A stretch of 64,000 nt of DNA, from NCBI RefSeq assembly GCF_022163125.1, contig NZ_CP091881.1, forward strand, positions 5,270,001 through 5,334,000. Reading direction: 5' to 3'. Positions 16,616-25,101 of this stretch are shown here, in pieces. A program made the position numbers and the translations under genes. The stretch is from Paenibacillus sp. HWE-109 (GTDB lineage Bacteria > Bacillota > Bacilli > Paenibacillales > NBRC-103111). Position 1 is the first letter of the stretch; every line of letters starts with the position of its first letter. The notes under the pieces were generated by a model that saw only the letters and a program-made list of their open reading frames with translations, ran no database searches and was not told the DNA's origin.

Positions 16616-17446
16616 TTAGTACTTCGGTCCTGGCGTGTTCATAGGAACTTTGAATTCTTCCGTGTCTTGACCAACGGTTTCATCCACGATGCCGAGTTCT
16701 TCTTTGATCCAGTCGTAACCTTCCGCTTCCAGACGCTCTGCAAGCTCAGGACCACCGGATTTTACGATGCGACCTTGCATCATAACATGTACAAAATCAG
16801 GTTTAACGTAATTAAGCAAACGTTGGTAATGCGTAATGATCAAGAAACCGCGATCTTCACTGCGCATTGCGTTCACGCCTTCAGCTACGATACGCAAAGC
16901 ATCGATATCAAGACCGGAGTCAATTTCGTCTAAGATGACGAATTTCGGCTCAAGCAACAGCATTTGCAGAATTTCGTTACGTTTCTTTTCACCGCCGGAG
17001 AAGCCTTCGTTCAAATAACGGTGCATGAACTCAGGGTTCATCTCAAGTTGTTTCATCTTCGCTTCCATTTGGCGAATGAACTTGATCAAAGAAATTTCAT
17101 TGCCTTCACCACGACGAACATTCATTGCGCTGCGCAAGAAGTCAGCGTTGGTAACGCCCGTGATTTCACTTGGATATTGCATAGCCAGGAACAATCCTGC
17201 GCGCGCTCTTTCGTCAACAGCCATTTCGAGAACATCTTCACCGTCTAGAGTAACGCTGCCCTCAGTTACTTCATATTTCGGATGCCCCATCAATGCGGAA
17301 GCCAATGTACTTTTACCAGTACCGTTAGGTCCCATGATGGCATGAATTTCTCCGCCTTTGATTTCCAAACTAAGACCTTTCAAAATTTCCTTTCCTTCGA
17401 CGTTCGCTTTAAGACCGTCTATTGTAAATGTTGATGAATTCGCCAT
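16616..17446 (-). CDS. sufC: Fe-S assembly ATPase SufC
   Basis: ABC-type soluble ATPase driving conformational change of the SufBCD scaffold. Walker A GPNGTGKST, Q-loop AMQYPSEI, signature FSGGEKKRNEI, Walker B KFVILDEIDSGLD and switch His in IITHYQRLL are all intact. 276 residues, about 15 longer than many homologues because of an acidic tail ending in NTPGPKY. First gene of the operon; upstream region holds the promoter and possible metalloregulator sites. Confidence 0.98.
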   Translation of the reverse strand: MANSSTFTIDGLKANVEGKEILKGLSLEIKGGEIHAIMGPNGTGKSTLASALMGHPKYEVTEGSVTLDGEDVLEMAVDERARAGLFLAMQYPSEITGVTNADFLRSAMNVRRGEGNEISLIKFIRQMEAKMKQLEMNPEFMHRYLNEGFSGGEKKRNEILQMLLLEPKFVILDEIDSGLDIDALRIVAEGVNAMRSEDRGFLIITHYQRLLNYVKPDFVHVMMQGRIVKSGGPELAERLEAEGYDWIKEELGIVDETVGQDTEEFKVPMNTPGPKY

Positions 17447-17499
17447 TTCTTTAAGCCTCCATAATGTTTAAATGTACTAGCATGAATGACAACCGACAT

Positions 17500-17545
17500 G
17501 ACTGATTATCACTGATTCTCATTAGAATAATTCTATTATAACTTA
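17500..17545 (-). promoter_or_regulatory. suf operon promoter region with possible Fur-family operator
   Basis: Read toward sufC, a TATAAT hexamer stands in GTTATAATAG. It is followed by a perfect 6-1-6 palindrome TAGAAT-T-ATTCTA (17523-17535) and then by two 10-base direct repeats, TGAGAATCAG and TGATAATCAG (about 17502-17521). The last resemble the GATAAT hexamers of Fur/PerR boxes. No good -35 box is seen. Binding by Fur or PerR is inference. Confidence 0.4.
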
Positions 17546-17585
17546 CTATGACAAATCAAGAAAGGGCAGTTGGGTGAAAAAGGCA

Positions 17586-17602
17586 AGCATTTTCAGAAAA
17601 TG
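17586..17602. terminator. Bidirectional terminator between sufC promoter region and DUF1802 gene
   Basis: Stem AGCATTTT / AAAATGCT with loop of one or two bases, with T runs on both sides. It lies just after the DUF1802 stop on the minus strand. Confidence 0.65.
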
Positions 17603-17610
17603 CTGCTTTT

Positions 17611-18183
17611 TTATGACAACAAAGCACGTTTAATTTCCGCAACTTGCCGCACAAACTCCTCATCGCTCAAAATTGGCGTCATAGAAACATTTCCCATCAC
17701 ATCTGCCGGAATCTCGATCCATGACTTGCAGCCTAAATAGGCTTGTTCGATTGGAATCTCCAAAGACTGTTCCAATTTATACACTCGCAACAGCATGATA
17801 TGTAGAGGGTTCTTGCGCTTCCACTTCAGTCTTTCTTCCGTGAAATTCTCCGTCCAGATGTGAAAAGGAAACAATTTATTCAACTGCTCTTGATCACTGA
17901 TTTCAATATCTTCGACCATCGTGGCAAAGGTGCTGATCTTCACCTGAGCATCATCAGCGCTCCAGCCCGCTAAGGTTTCGTCGATGACACCGCGATACAT
18001 TTCTTTCAACAATTCCCTTCTCTGGTGCTCATAAGTCGGATAGAGAAAGAAATCATTCGATTCGACTTGAAAATCTCTCGTCTCCTCAACAATACCTCCT
18101 TTACGCATAATGAAGATTTGTTGTCCATTTTCGAGTGCTTGAACTGCTGAAGCCCATTCCTTAAGAGCCTTTGGATTCCCCAT
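17611..18183 (-). CDS. DUF1802 family protein
   Basis: 190-residue soluble protein of a family without known function. Matching segments are LKEWASAVQALENGQQIFIMRKGGI near the start (a family hallmark), FFLYPTYEHQRRELLK and LLRVYKLEQSLEIPIEQAYLGCKSWIEI. The family has been compared with restriction-like or nucleic-acid-associated folds, but no catalytic residues can be named from the sequence. ATG with GAGGAG upstream. Monocistronic, with terminators on both sides. Confidence 0.85.
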   Translation of the reverse strand: MGNPKALKEWASAVQALENGQQIFIMRKGGIVEETRDFQVESNDFFLYPTYEHQRRELLKEMYRGVIDETLAGWSADDAQVKISTFATMVEDIEISDQEQLNKLFPFHIWTENFTEERLKWKRKNPLHIMLLRVYKLEQSLEIPIEQAYLGCKSWIEIPADVMGNVSMTPILSDEEFVRQVAEIKRALLS

Positions 18184-18279
18184 GACGCCAACTCCTCGTT
18201 CTCCTCATTAATCCATTTATTATAAGGAATTTTGGGAAGCAAAACAAACTGGCGCCAAAAAAGCGCCTAAGAACAGCAC

Positions 18280-18310
18280 AAAGGGATGAACCGATAGGGG
18301 TCATCCCTTT
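18280..18310 (-). terminator. Hairpin after the 55-residue gene
   Basis: Ten-base stem AAAGGGATGA / TCATCCCTTT. Only a weak T run follows on the minus strand, so it could be a poor terminator or an mRNA end stabiliser. Confidence 0.45.
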
Positions 18311-18317
18311 GCCTTTT

Positions 18318-18485
18318 CTATTTAGCATTCTCCGCATAATAGGTCGGCTGCATGCGGGCAAACTGTTCTTGATTCTGTTTCATCGGATTCGGATCTGTCA
18401 TATCGCTTGGCGAATCCGCGGCAAAGGCGATCATAAGAAGAAAGCAGCAAGCAGCAAGAACAAGCAGGACGTTCAGAAATTTCAT
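18318..18485 (-). CDS. Small secreted or membrane protein, 55 residues
   Basis: The frame starts MKFLNVLLVLAACCFLLMIA, a typical signal or anchor sequence with two cysteines, continues FAADSPSDMTDPNPM and ends MQPTYYAENAK. GGAGG lies about ten bases upstream of the ATG, and a hairpin follows the stop. No recognised family; the exported part would be only about 30 residues. Its ribosome binding site and signal-like start make it more credible than a random frame of this length. Confidence 0.6.
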   Translation of the reverse strand: MKFLNVLLVLAACCFLLMIAFAADSPSDMTDPNPMKQNQEQFARMQPTYYAENAK

Positions 18486-18578
18486 CACGATGAGATCCTC
18501 CGGACTGTTTTGCTCTCAGTATAGCCACCATTTATCAATCTCATGTTTGCACCGATTAAAGATTTTGTAAATTTGCCG

Positions 18579-19028
18579 CTAGCCGAGGAAAGATTGCAGC
18601 ATCCAACGATGCTTTTCCAAAGAGGTTTGGATGGCCAGCAGCATGTCTGAAGTGGTCTCGTCCTGAACTTCTTCACAAGCTTGCATCCCGGCTTTCAATT
18701 CTTGAGTAAGAATTGTAAAATCTTCAATGATAGCCTCGACCATTTTAGTGGCCGTTTCATTTCCTAAAGCTTCTTTCAAAGAGGATAATTCGATGTAAGC
18801 CTTCATGGTTGCCGCTGGCTTTCCACCAATAGAAAGCAAACGTTCAGCCAGCTCGTCCACATGGAGAGCAGCTTCATTATACAGCTCCTCAAATTTAACA
18901 TGCAGCGTAAAAAATTGGTTGCCTTTTACATACCAATGGAAATGGTGCAGTTTCACAAACAGCAAGCCCCAATTGGCAATTTGCCTATTCAGAACAGCCG
19001 GAATCGTTTGTGTTAAAGTCGTCGTCAT
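18579..19028 (-). CDS. dps: Dps-family ferritin-like DNA-protection protein
   Basis: 149-residue ferritin-like protein that forms 12-subunit shells, oxidising and storing iron and protecting DNA from peroxide. The intersubunit ferroxidase site is visible: KLHHFHWYVKG (His) with LHVKFEELYNEAALHVDELAER (Asp/Glu). No long basic N-terminal tail, so DNA binding may be weak, as in Bacillus MrgA/Dps relatives. AGGAGG eight bases before ATG. Divergent from mtnK; the 200-bp region between them shows no peroxide-regulator box that I can defend. Confidence 0.93.
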   Translation of the reverse strand: MTTTLTQTIPAVLNRQIANWGLLFVKLHHFHWYVKGNQFFTLHVKFEELYNEAALHVDELAERLLSIGGKPAATMKAYIELSSLKEALGNETATKMVEAIIEDFTILTQELKAGMQACEEVQDETTSDMLLAIQTSLEKHRWMLQSFLG

Positions 19029-19229
19029 GATCGTAGCCTCCTAAGTTGTCTTAAATCACATGCTTGTACACGTTAATTTACGTAAGAGACCGTTATTTTA
19101 TGTAGATTGTGCAACATTTAAGAAGTTAGTATTTCAAGCAGCAACAATTTGTCTTATACTAGGGAAAGATGAATAATACAGAGTAATTTAGTTGGAATTA
19201 ATTCCACTGACTCATAGGAGGCTTTCGAT

Positions 19230-20456
19230 ATGTCCACTTATCATCCTTTATCGGAAATTCAAGCTATTGAATATGCACGTCAAATCCCGAATTTGTTCCA
19301 AGCAGATTCCGATCTCGCAAGCCATGAAATTGGTGACGGCAATTTAAACCTCGTTTTTCGCATATCTGAAACTGCGACCGGGAAAAGTATTATTTTGAAG
19401 CAAGCTCTCCCTTATGCCAAAGTTGTTGGTGAATCCTGGCCGCTGACGCTGGACCGTGCGCGTATAGAAAGCGAAGCGCTTATCATTGAAGAAGCATTGA
19501 ATCCTGATCTCGTACCGCATGTTTATGCCTATGATGCTGATCTTGCGTTAACGGTCATGGAAGATTTAAGCGATCACGTGATTATGCGTAAAGGGTTGAT
19601 TGAAGGCAACCAATATCCGCTTTTTGCTGAACATATCGGACGTTTCCTGGCCAACACCCTATTCTTCACTTCCGATTTGGGCAAAAACCAGCAAGAAAAG
19701 AAAATCCAGCAAGGTCGATTCATCAATCCTGAGCTTTGCAAAATAACCGAGGATTTGATTTTCGATGATCCTTACCGCGATGCCGAAACGAACAGCTTCG
19801 AAGCTCCAATTCGCGATGCTGTTGAACAGCTCTGGGCTGATAAAAACTTGCACTTTGAAGTAGCCATTCTCCGCAACAAATTTTTGACCAGTGCTCAAGC
19901 GCTTCTACATGGCGATCTGCATACAGGCAGTATTTTTATTAAACCTGATTCGACAAAAGTCATTGATCCTGAGTTTGCTTACTATGGCCCAATGGGATTC
20001 GACATCGGCGCGGTATTAGCAAACCTCATTCTTAATTTCGCGGGGCAAGAGGGCTGGAGCACAACGAGCGAAAACCGTACCGCCTATCGCGCCTACCTAT
20101 TGCAAACGGTTAAAGACGTATGGACGCATTTCGAAGCCAATTTCCGCGCACTTTGGAATCAGCATGGCGTAGATCGTGTTTTCCAAGCTGCCGGATATCA
20201 AGATTATTTCTTGGCTGAGCTGCTCAAAGATACGGTCGGTTTCACCGGCGCCAAAATGGTCCGCCGCATCGTCGGACTTGCGCATGTTGCTGATATTGAT
20301 AAAATTGAAGATGCTGCCGCAAGAGAGCGTGCTCAACGATTAGCACTTGCGATCGGTACTTCCTACATTCGCACCAATCGTCAAATCACATCCATCGATG
20401 AGCTTATTGCCATCGCGACCAAAGAAGCAGCTGCAGAAAGAGGATTTGCCCTATGA
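19230..20456 (+). CDS. mtnK: S-methyl-5-thioribose kinase
   Basis: Phosphorylates methylthioribose in the methionine salvage pathway. 408 residues with a protein-kinase-like fold: nucleotide loop GDGNLNLVFR (about 36-45), lysine in IILKQALPY, catalytic loop LLHGDLHTGSIF and metal-binding DPEFAYYGPMGFDIG. The stop overlaps the mtnA start in ATGA. In Bacillus the corresponding genes are controlled by a SAM riboswitch; I looked for its conserved core in the 200-bp leader and did not find it. Confidence 0.96.
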   Translation: MSTYHPLSEIQAIEYARQIPNLFQADSDLASHEIGDGNLNLVFRISETATGKSIILKQALPYAKVVGESWPLTLDRARIESEALIIEEALNPDLVPHVYAYDADLALTVMEDLSDHVIMRKGLIEGNQYPLFAEHIGRFLANTLFFTSDLGKNQQEKKIQQGRFINPELCKITEDLIFDDPYRDAETNSFEAPIRDAVEQLWADKNLHFEVAILRNKFLTSAQALLHGDLHTGSIFIKPDSTKVIDPEFAYYGPMGFDIGAVLANLILNFAGQEGWSTTSENRTAYRAYLLQTVKDVWTHFEANFRALWNQHGVDRVFQAAGYQDYFLAELLKDTVGFTGAKMVRRIVGLAHVADIDKIEDAAARERAQRLALAIGTSYIRTNRQITSIDELIAIATKEAAAERGFAL

Positions 20457-21586
20457 CAAACGCTAACAACTCGACTAATGACTTAACTAATGAGAACTTA
20501 ACAACTGAGAACATAACTAATGAGAACTTAACAACTGAGATCCAAGGCGCTTTGCAGTCCTTGCGTTGGAATGGACAACAGCTTGATCTTCTTGATCAAC
20601 GATTGCTGCCGGAAGAGATCGTATATTTGCCGCTGGACACAGCCACGCAAGTGTGGGAAGCGATTCAGCACTTGAAGGTTCGCGGCGCACCTGCGATCGG
20701 GATCGCCGCCGCGTACGGGGTGTATCTCGGCATCCGCGAGCTGGATGCCGAGGCCAACGGACTTTTGGCGGAAGTCCAGAAGCAAGCGGATTATCTGGCG
20801 ACGTCCCGTCCGACAGCCGTGAACTTGTTCTGGGCGCTCGATCGCATCAGAGCGCATGCGGTTAGCTTGGCAGCCGCGGGCGTTAGCCCGGCTGCTTTCA
20901 AGGAAGCGCTCCTGGGCGAAGCGCAGAAGATTCAAGCGGAGGACGAGGAGACGAACCGCCTTATCGGCGAACATGCGTTGACGCTGTTCGAAGATGGCTT
21001 CGGCGTGCTGACGCACTGCAACGCCGGCGGTTTGGCAACAGCCAAGTACGGCACGGCGCTAGCGCCGTTCTACTTGGCTAAGGAACAAGGCATGAACATC
21101 AAAGTGTTCGCCGATGAGACTCGGCCCGTGCTGCAAGGCGCGCGGCTAACGGCCTTTGAACTGCAGCAAGCCGGCGTCGACGTGACGCTGATCTGCGACA
21201 ACATGGCCGGAGCGGTCATGTCGAAGGGCTGGATCCAAGCGGTCATCGTTGGAACAGACCGCGTTGCTGCCAACGGTGACGTTGCCAACAAAATCGGCAC
21301 CTACAGTGTGGCCGTGTTGGCTAAGGCGCACGGCATCCCTTTCTACGTGGCGAGTCCGCTGTCCACGATCGATCTCAATACGCCAACTGGCGGAGATATT
21401 CCGATTGAGGAACGCCACGAAGATGAGATTACACAAGGCTTCGGCAAACGTACAGCGCCCAAAGGCGTGAAGGTATATAATCCTGCCTTCGACGTAACAC
21501 CTAATGAATACGTGACTGCGATTATCACGGAAAAAGGAATCGTGCAAGCTCCCTATAGCGAGAACTTGCGCAAGCTTTTCGAATAA
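20453..21586 (+). CDS. mtnA: Methylthioribose-1-phosphate isomerase
   Basis: Second enzyme of methionine salvage, converting MTR-1-P to MTRu-1-P. The eIF2B-like core starts near residue 36 (SLRWNGQQLDLLDQ) and holds KVRGAPAIGIAAAYG, catalytic Cys in LTHCNAGGLATAKYG and catalytic Asp in GTDRVAANGDVANKIGTY. The first 30 residues are an unusual Asn/Thr/Glu-rich extension (TNENLTTEN twice) encoded by a near-perfect DNA tandem repeat of about 30 bases. The body is markedly more G+C-rich than mtnK. ATGA overlap with mtnK; strong terminator 45 bp downstream. Confidence 0.96.
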   Translation: MTNANNSTNDLTNENLTTENITNENLTTEIQGALQSLRWNGQQLDLLDQRLLPEEIVYLPLDTATQVWEAIQHLKVRGAPAIGIAAAYGVYLGIRELDAEANGLLAEVQKQADYLATSRPTAVNLFWALDRIRAHAVSLAAAGVSPAAFKEALLGEAQKIQAEDEETNRLIGEHALTLFEDGFGVLTHCNAGGLATAKYGTALAPFYLAKEQGMNIKVFADETRPVLQGARLTAFELQQAGVDVTLICDNMAGAVMSKGWIQAVIVGTDRVAANGDVANKIGTYSVAVLAKAHGIPFYVASPLSTIDLNTPTGGDIPIEERHEDEITQGFGKRTAPKGVKVYNPAFDVTPNEYVTAIITEKGIVQAPYSENLRKLFE

Positions 21587-21630
21587 TTCCGGCTTCGAGG
21601 AACTCGATTATAACTTTCAGATCTAAATCC

Positions 21631-21668
21631 AGTAGGCCCATGCGCAATTGCATGGGCCTACTCTTTTT
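21631..21668 (+). terminator. Rho-independent terminator of mtnKA
   Basis: Perfect 13-bp stem AGTAGGCCCATGC / GCATGGGCCTACT, six-base loop, followed by CTTTTTG. Confidence 0.95.
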
Positions 21669-21685
21669 GTTTAACCGTCGATCCA

Positions 21686-22528
21686 TCAGTGACTCACTAT
21701 TTTTTTGATTTCTTCTTCAGAAAGGCCGGAAGCTTTGGCAATCACGGAGATATCTACGCCAAGGGCAAAAAGATCGCGGGCCATATCTGCCTTCCCTTCC
21801 GCTTCCCCTCTAGCTTTTCCTTCCGCCCATGCTCCTTCAGTGCGGGAAACCTCATCGCTCAAATATTTCATACGAGCATTGTACGCCATGCGTGTCGCCC
21901 TATCCTGACTCAGAAATTCCAACGTGGTCATTGCTTTTTTCAACATCGGTTCATTCACGGTTAACGCCTCCCAGTTTGGTTGATCGACCCCCTGCAGAAA
22001 CAATAGCCAGTTTACCAGACCGCCTGTCATGGAAACGGCATGATCCTCTAACTTCGTCAATTCGATAACATGTACTTCGATATCATCGTTCAAAGGAATA
22101 CCAGTAACATCTTCTCGCAGATGGAAAATACTATGGTATCGATCATTGGGCAAACAGGAATAATTCAAAATGTTGATGGTGACACATTTTTTCAATAAAT
22201 TATAGTTTTCACCTTTTTTGATCTGATGGTAGTACATTTCGCTCCAATAGAACAGCGTACGCTTCTCCATATTGTAGGGGTTGAACAATTGCATCTCTAT
22301 ATTAATCAGTTTACCTTCTGTTGTTCTGGCTTTAATATCTAGGATTGACTGTTTTTCCGTCGGGTCCTCTTTGTCCGTATACGGATTCAATAACGTAATT
22401 TCAGTAAGAGGAGGTTCGCCTGCTTCTAGGAACGTGCTATTAAGAAAAGCCAACAGCACATCCTTGTTATTTTCACTGCCAAATATTTTTTTGAAAATAA
22501 AGTCATTCCGCGCGTCGAGCAATTCCAT
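21686..22528 (-). CDS. Rpn-family recombination-promoting nuclease / PD-(D/E)XK putative transposase
   Basis: 280 residues. Opens with the family's DARNDFIFKKIFGSENNKDVLLAFLN, then a PD-(D/E)XK core with SILDIKARTTEGKLINIEMQ (Asp, Glu-x-Gln) and RTLFYWSEMYYHQIKKGENY. The C-terminus has the Gly/Glu/Lys/Ala-rich linker (EGKARGEAEGKAD) and a short helix (LGVDISVIAKASGLSEEEIKKI) typical of these proteins. They are found in many copies in Paenibacillus and are thought to cleave DNA and stimulate RecA-independent recombination. The intergenic region just upstream carries a dispersed repeat. Confidence 0.9.
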   Translation of the reverse strand: MELLDARNDFIFKKIFGSENNKDVLLAFLNSTFLEAGEPPLTEITLLNPYTDKEDPTEKQSILDIKARTTEGKLINIEMQLFNPYNMEKRTLFYWSEMYYHQIKKGENYNLLKKCVTINILNYSCLPNDRYHSIFHLREDVTGIPLNDDIEVHVIELTKLEDHAVSMTGGLVNWLLFLQGVDQPNWEALTVNEPMLKKAMTTLEFLSQDRATRMAYNARMKYLSDEVSRTEGAWAEGKARGEAEGKADMARDLFALGVDISVIAKASGLSEEEIKKIVSH

Positions 22529-22651
22529 GTGATCACACTCCAGTCTTTACAATTAGTATATCATAGCAAGCTGCATACATTGTATCCAAACCAGTGAAAA
22601 ATCATTCTTTCTACCTCCATAGCTGTCCGCCTTATAAAAGCCTCCAAAAGC

Positions 22652-22676
22652 GAAAAAACCTAGCCTGCCGCTAGGT
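22652..22676 (-). terminator. Small terminator-like hairpin upstream of the Rpn gene
   Basis: Stem ACCTAGC / GCTAGGT with five-base loop, followed on the minus strand by TTTTTTCG. It would end transcripts leaving the AraC gene side, or the repeat element between them. Confidence 0.6.
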
Positions 22677-22706
22677 CACCCATTCAACAAACCTTGACAA
22701 GCCTCC

Positions 22707-22890
22707 TTACGAACTCAACACCCTTTATTTGGCTAAAATCGCTCATTCTGAAAATCTAATGAATGCCAGATGCGCTATTCCCAGCAAATGATCACCATTC
22801 GACCAAAAAAGTGCCGGGTAGCGCCAACTCCGTTCATTACATCTCCAAAGCAGCCATTTTCCCGTCTATAAGCATCATACAGTTCATTAG
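22707..22890 (-). repeat. Solitary diverged full-length copy of the 184-bp element
   Basis: Begins TTACGAACTCAACACCC and ends CAGTTCATTAG. In inverted orientation it aligns along its whole length with the cores of the 52-53.7 kb array and has the same 184-bp length. Shared blocks include ATGATCACCATTC, CAGCCATTTTC and ATAAGCATCAT. The surrounding 470-bp gap (22529-22999) holds only this element and two hairpins. Confidence 0.8.
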
Positions 22891-22953
22891 ATGCCCTTGG
22901 AGGCCCAAAGCCTCCAAAGCAAAGAAGTCTGTGGTGGACGCCAATAAAATTGC

Positions 22954-22996
22954 CAAAAAAGGCAGTCCCCTCGTAAATCCTACGGGGAACTGCCTT
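22954..22996 (-). terminator. Terminator after the AraC-family regulator gene
   Basis: Arms GGCAGTCCCC (22961-22970) and GGGGAACTGCC (22984-22994); on the minus strand the structure is followed by TTTTTTGG, four bases after the regulator stop. Confidence 0.85.
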
Positions 22997-22999
22997 CTC

Positions 23000-23947
23000 T
23001 TATCTCTGGTGCAATCCTTGATCCCGATAACGGTTCGGGGTTACGCCATGCGCTTTTTTGAACACATAGTGCAGATAATTGCTGGAGGCGAAGCCATTGC
23101 TCTCGGCTATCTTTTCAAGCGTTAGCGACGTTTGGAGCAGCTCATTGCAGACATGTTTCAAACGCACTTGTTCTAAGTACTCGCTGAAGGAGAGGTTTGC
23201 CTGCTCCTTGAAGATCCGCTGCAGCTGCCTTGAGCTGATTTGCACCCGGTCGGCAACTCCTTCCAACGTTAACGGTCGGTGATAGTTATCCTCTATAAAC
23301 TGAACAGCCAGCTGATAGCGATAGCTTTTCATATCACGGGCAGGCAGATTTAATCCGTGGGGATCCGCTTTATAAGCGCCTACTGTCCTTAGCAGCATTT
23401 GTACAATGGATTGCTTAATTATGGTGTATTGCCCTAGCTGATTACTGCGCAAGGCTTCATAGGCAACCAGAAAGCATTTCATCGCTTCCTGACGGTCAAG
23501 CGCAGGAATATGGGGCAGCTCGCTGAGCTGCTTGATACAGGCATCGGCTTCAGCAATTTCCCAAGCTTCTCCCCAGACATCTGAACGCGTTCCCTGATCA
23601 TTTCCATCCGTCAACTTAACAATATCCACATGCAGGCAGAGTTCGCCCATCTCCTCGCCCTTATCGGCTTCTTGACGATGAATGACACCAGGACCTGTCA
23701 CGTACAGCATACCCTCCTGCAAGACATGTGTAACGTCATCCAGAATCACGCTGCCTTTGCCGTAAGGGATATAGTGAATTTCGTATTCGGAGTGCTGGTG
23801 GAAATCGATAATAGTGCCCGCAGAGAAGGATGTCAGGTGGCAGCGCAAAACTCGAAGACCATAGGAGCCCCACCGAAAGCTTAAATCCAAACGATCCAAA
23901 GCCATCGGATTTTCGAGCATGGGTTCAAAATAAAAGGGCTGACTCAT
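23000..23947 (-). CDS. AraC-family transcriptional regulator with cupin sensor domain
   Basis: 315 residues. N-terminal cupin-like sugar-binding domain (FSAGTIIDFHQHSEYEIHYIPYGKGSVILDD region, about 40-110) and a C-terminal double helix-turn-helix (about 210-312) with TLEGVADRVQISSRQLQRIFKEQ and the family tail YLHYVFKKAHGVTPNRYRD. It lies 29 bp after a Gfo/Idh/MocA oxidoreductase on the same strand and probably controls that gene in response to a sugar or sugar acid. AGGAAGG site before the ATG; own terminator. Confidence 0.92.
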   Translation of the reverse strand: MSQPFYFEPMLENPMALDRLDLSFRWGSYGLRVLRCHLTSFSAGTIIDFHQHSEYEIHYIPYGKGSVILDDVTHVLQEGMLYVTGPGVIHRQEADKGEEMGELCLHVDIVKLTDGNDQGTRSDVWGEAWEIAEADACIKQLSELPHIPALDRQEAMKCFLVAYEALRSNQLGQYTIIKQSIVQMLLRTVGAYKADPHGLNLPARDMKSYRYQLAVQFIEDNYHRPLTLEGVADRVQISSRQLQRIFKEQANLSFSEYLEQVRLKHVCNELLQTSLTLEKIAESNGFASSNYLHYVFKKAHGVTPNRYRDQGLHQR

Positions 23948-23976
23948 CCGTGACCATCCTTCCTAATGGACAGCTG

Positions 23977-24996
23977 CTACTGGGTTAAGGAATCAAGACG
24001 AACCTGCTGTTTGGTTGCAACAGATTGGTTCGCAGCCTCCATTAATTTCGTTAAATCAGCAGCAAGCTGAATATTGGTTGTAGCTTTGGTCCCACTTTGA
24101 ATATGGGCTACCCATTGGTCAAAAGCCGAGACTTGGGCCTGCGGCCAGTTCTCATATGCCGTCCATTGCTGGCTTGCTTCTTCGAGCTTATTGGTACGCA
24201 GCCAAATTTTCCCGTCATGTTCGGAGTACAGCAGGCTGCCGTCGGTTCCGTGAACTTCAATTACAAATGGTGAAAAAGCGTTAACAAATCCTGCTTCTAC
24301 TATCCCCAAAGCACCGTTCGCATATTGCAGCGTTGCAACCGCGTTATCTTCCACTTCTCGGCCTGTTACATACCCATAAGAAGCGCTTACAGCTTCAGGC
24401 AAACCAAGCAGCAAACGTGTCAAATACATCGGATGACAACCTAGATCAATCAGCGCTCCGCCGCCGCATTGCTCGGCATTGTAGAAATGCTCTGGCAGCC
24501 AGCCATGCGGATTCGCATTCGTCGAAATCCCGCCATTGTGCGACAAGCGTGTACGAACTAATGTAAGTGTACCGAGCAATTCTTTCTCCACAACTTCTTG
24601 AATAGCAAGTGTAGTTGCAGCGTTCAAACGAGGCAGCGAAACCGTTAAGGTGACACCAGCTTCATCCACAGCAGCCAAAATTTCATTGACTTCCTGCACA
24701 GTAGGCGCAATCACTTTCTCTGTGAATATATGTTTACCCGCCTTCGCAGCAGCAACGATAACTTCGCGATGCAGATTTGTTGGCGTATCCACGACAACAC
24801 CATCAATCTCTGGATTGGCCAGCAATTCAGCTAAATCTGCATAGAAAGCAACGCCGCGCTTCTCAGCTTCTTGCTGCCCTCTAGCCGGCAACTCATCCCA
24901 AATAGCGACGATTTCCGTATCGGCATGCTCGGTAACCTGTTTAGCATAATCCCCTGCGTGTACGTGCCAAAAACTTAACATTGCTACTTTTATCAT
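23977..24996 (-). CDS. Gfo/Idh/MocA-family NAD(P)-dependent oxidoreductase
   Basis: 339 residues. N-terminal Rossmann domain starting MIKVAMLSFWHVHAGDYAKQ (a GxGxxG variant with His, seen in a subset of the family), then DGVVVDTPTNLHREV, the active-site EKVIAPT in place of EKP, and the C-terminal sugar-binding fold with GGALIDLGCHPMYLTRLLLG, where the catalytic-type His and Asp lie. Substrate is probably a polyol or sugar. The start is the ATG preceded by GGAGGG; the open frame runs 34 codons further without a ribosome binding site. Likely co-transcribed with the AraC regulator. Confidence 0.88.
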   Translation of the reverse strand: MIKVAMLSFWHVHAGDYAKQVTEHADTEIVAIWDELPARGQQEAEKRGVAFYADLAELLANPEIDGVVVDTPTNLHREVIVAAAKAGKHIFTEKVIAPTVQEVNEILAAVDEAGVTLTVSLPRLNAATTLAIQEVVEKELLGTLTLVRTRLSHNGGISTNANPHGWLPEHFYNAEQCGGGALIDLGCHPMYLTRLLLGLPEAVSASYGYVTGREVEDNAVATLQYANGALGIVEAGFVNAFSPFVIEVHGTDGSLLYSEHDGKIWLRTNKLEEASQQWTAYENWPQAQVSAFDQWVAHIQSGTKATTNIQLAADLTKLMEAANQSVATKQQVRLDSLTQ

Positions 24997-25101
24997 GTTA
25001 CCCTCCAAATAAGTGACTTGGGAATATTGTAACATGACAAAGCAGCTTGATAAATTTCGAATTAACGACAAATCAGGGTGCAAAATAACGACACCCAAAC
25101 T

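Noticed and set aside
19029..19229. SAM riboswitch in front of mtnK
   Set aside because: Expected from Bacillus, but I could not find the conserved S-box core or a leader terminator.
21686..22528. Rpn protein as part of a complete transposon
   Set aside because: No terminal inverted repeats or target duplications flank the gene; the nearby repeat belongs to the 184-bp family and does not include it.
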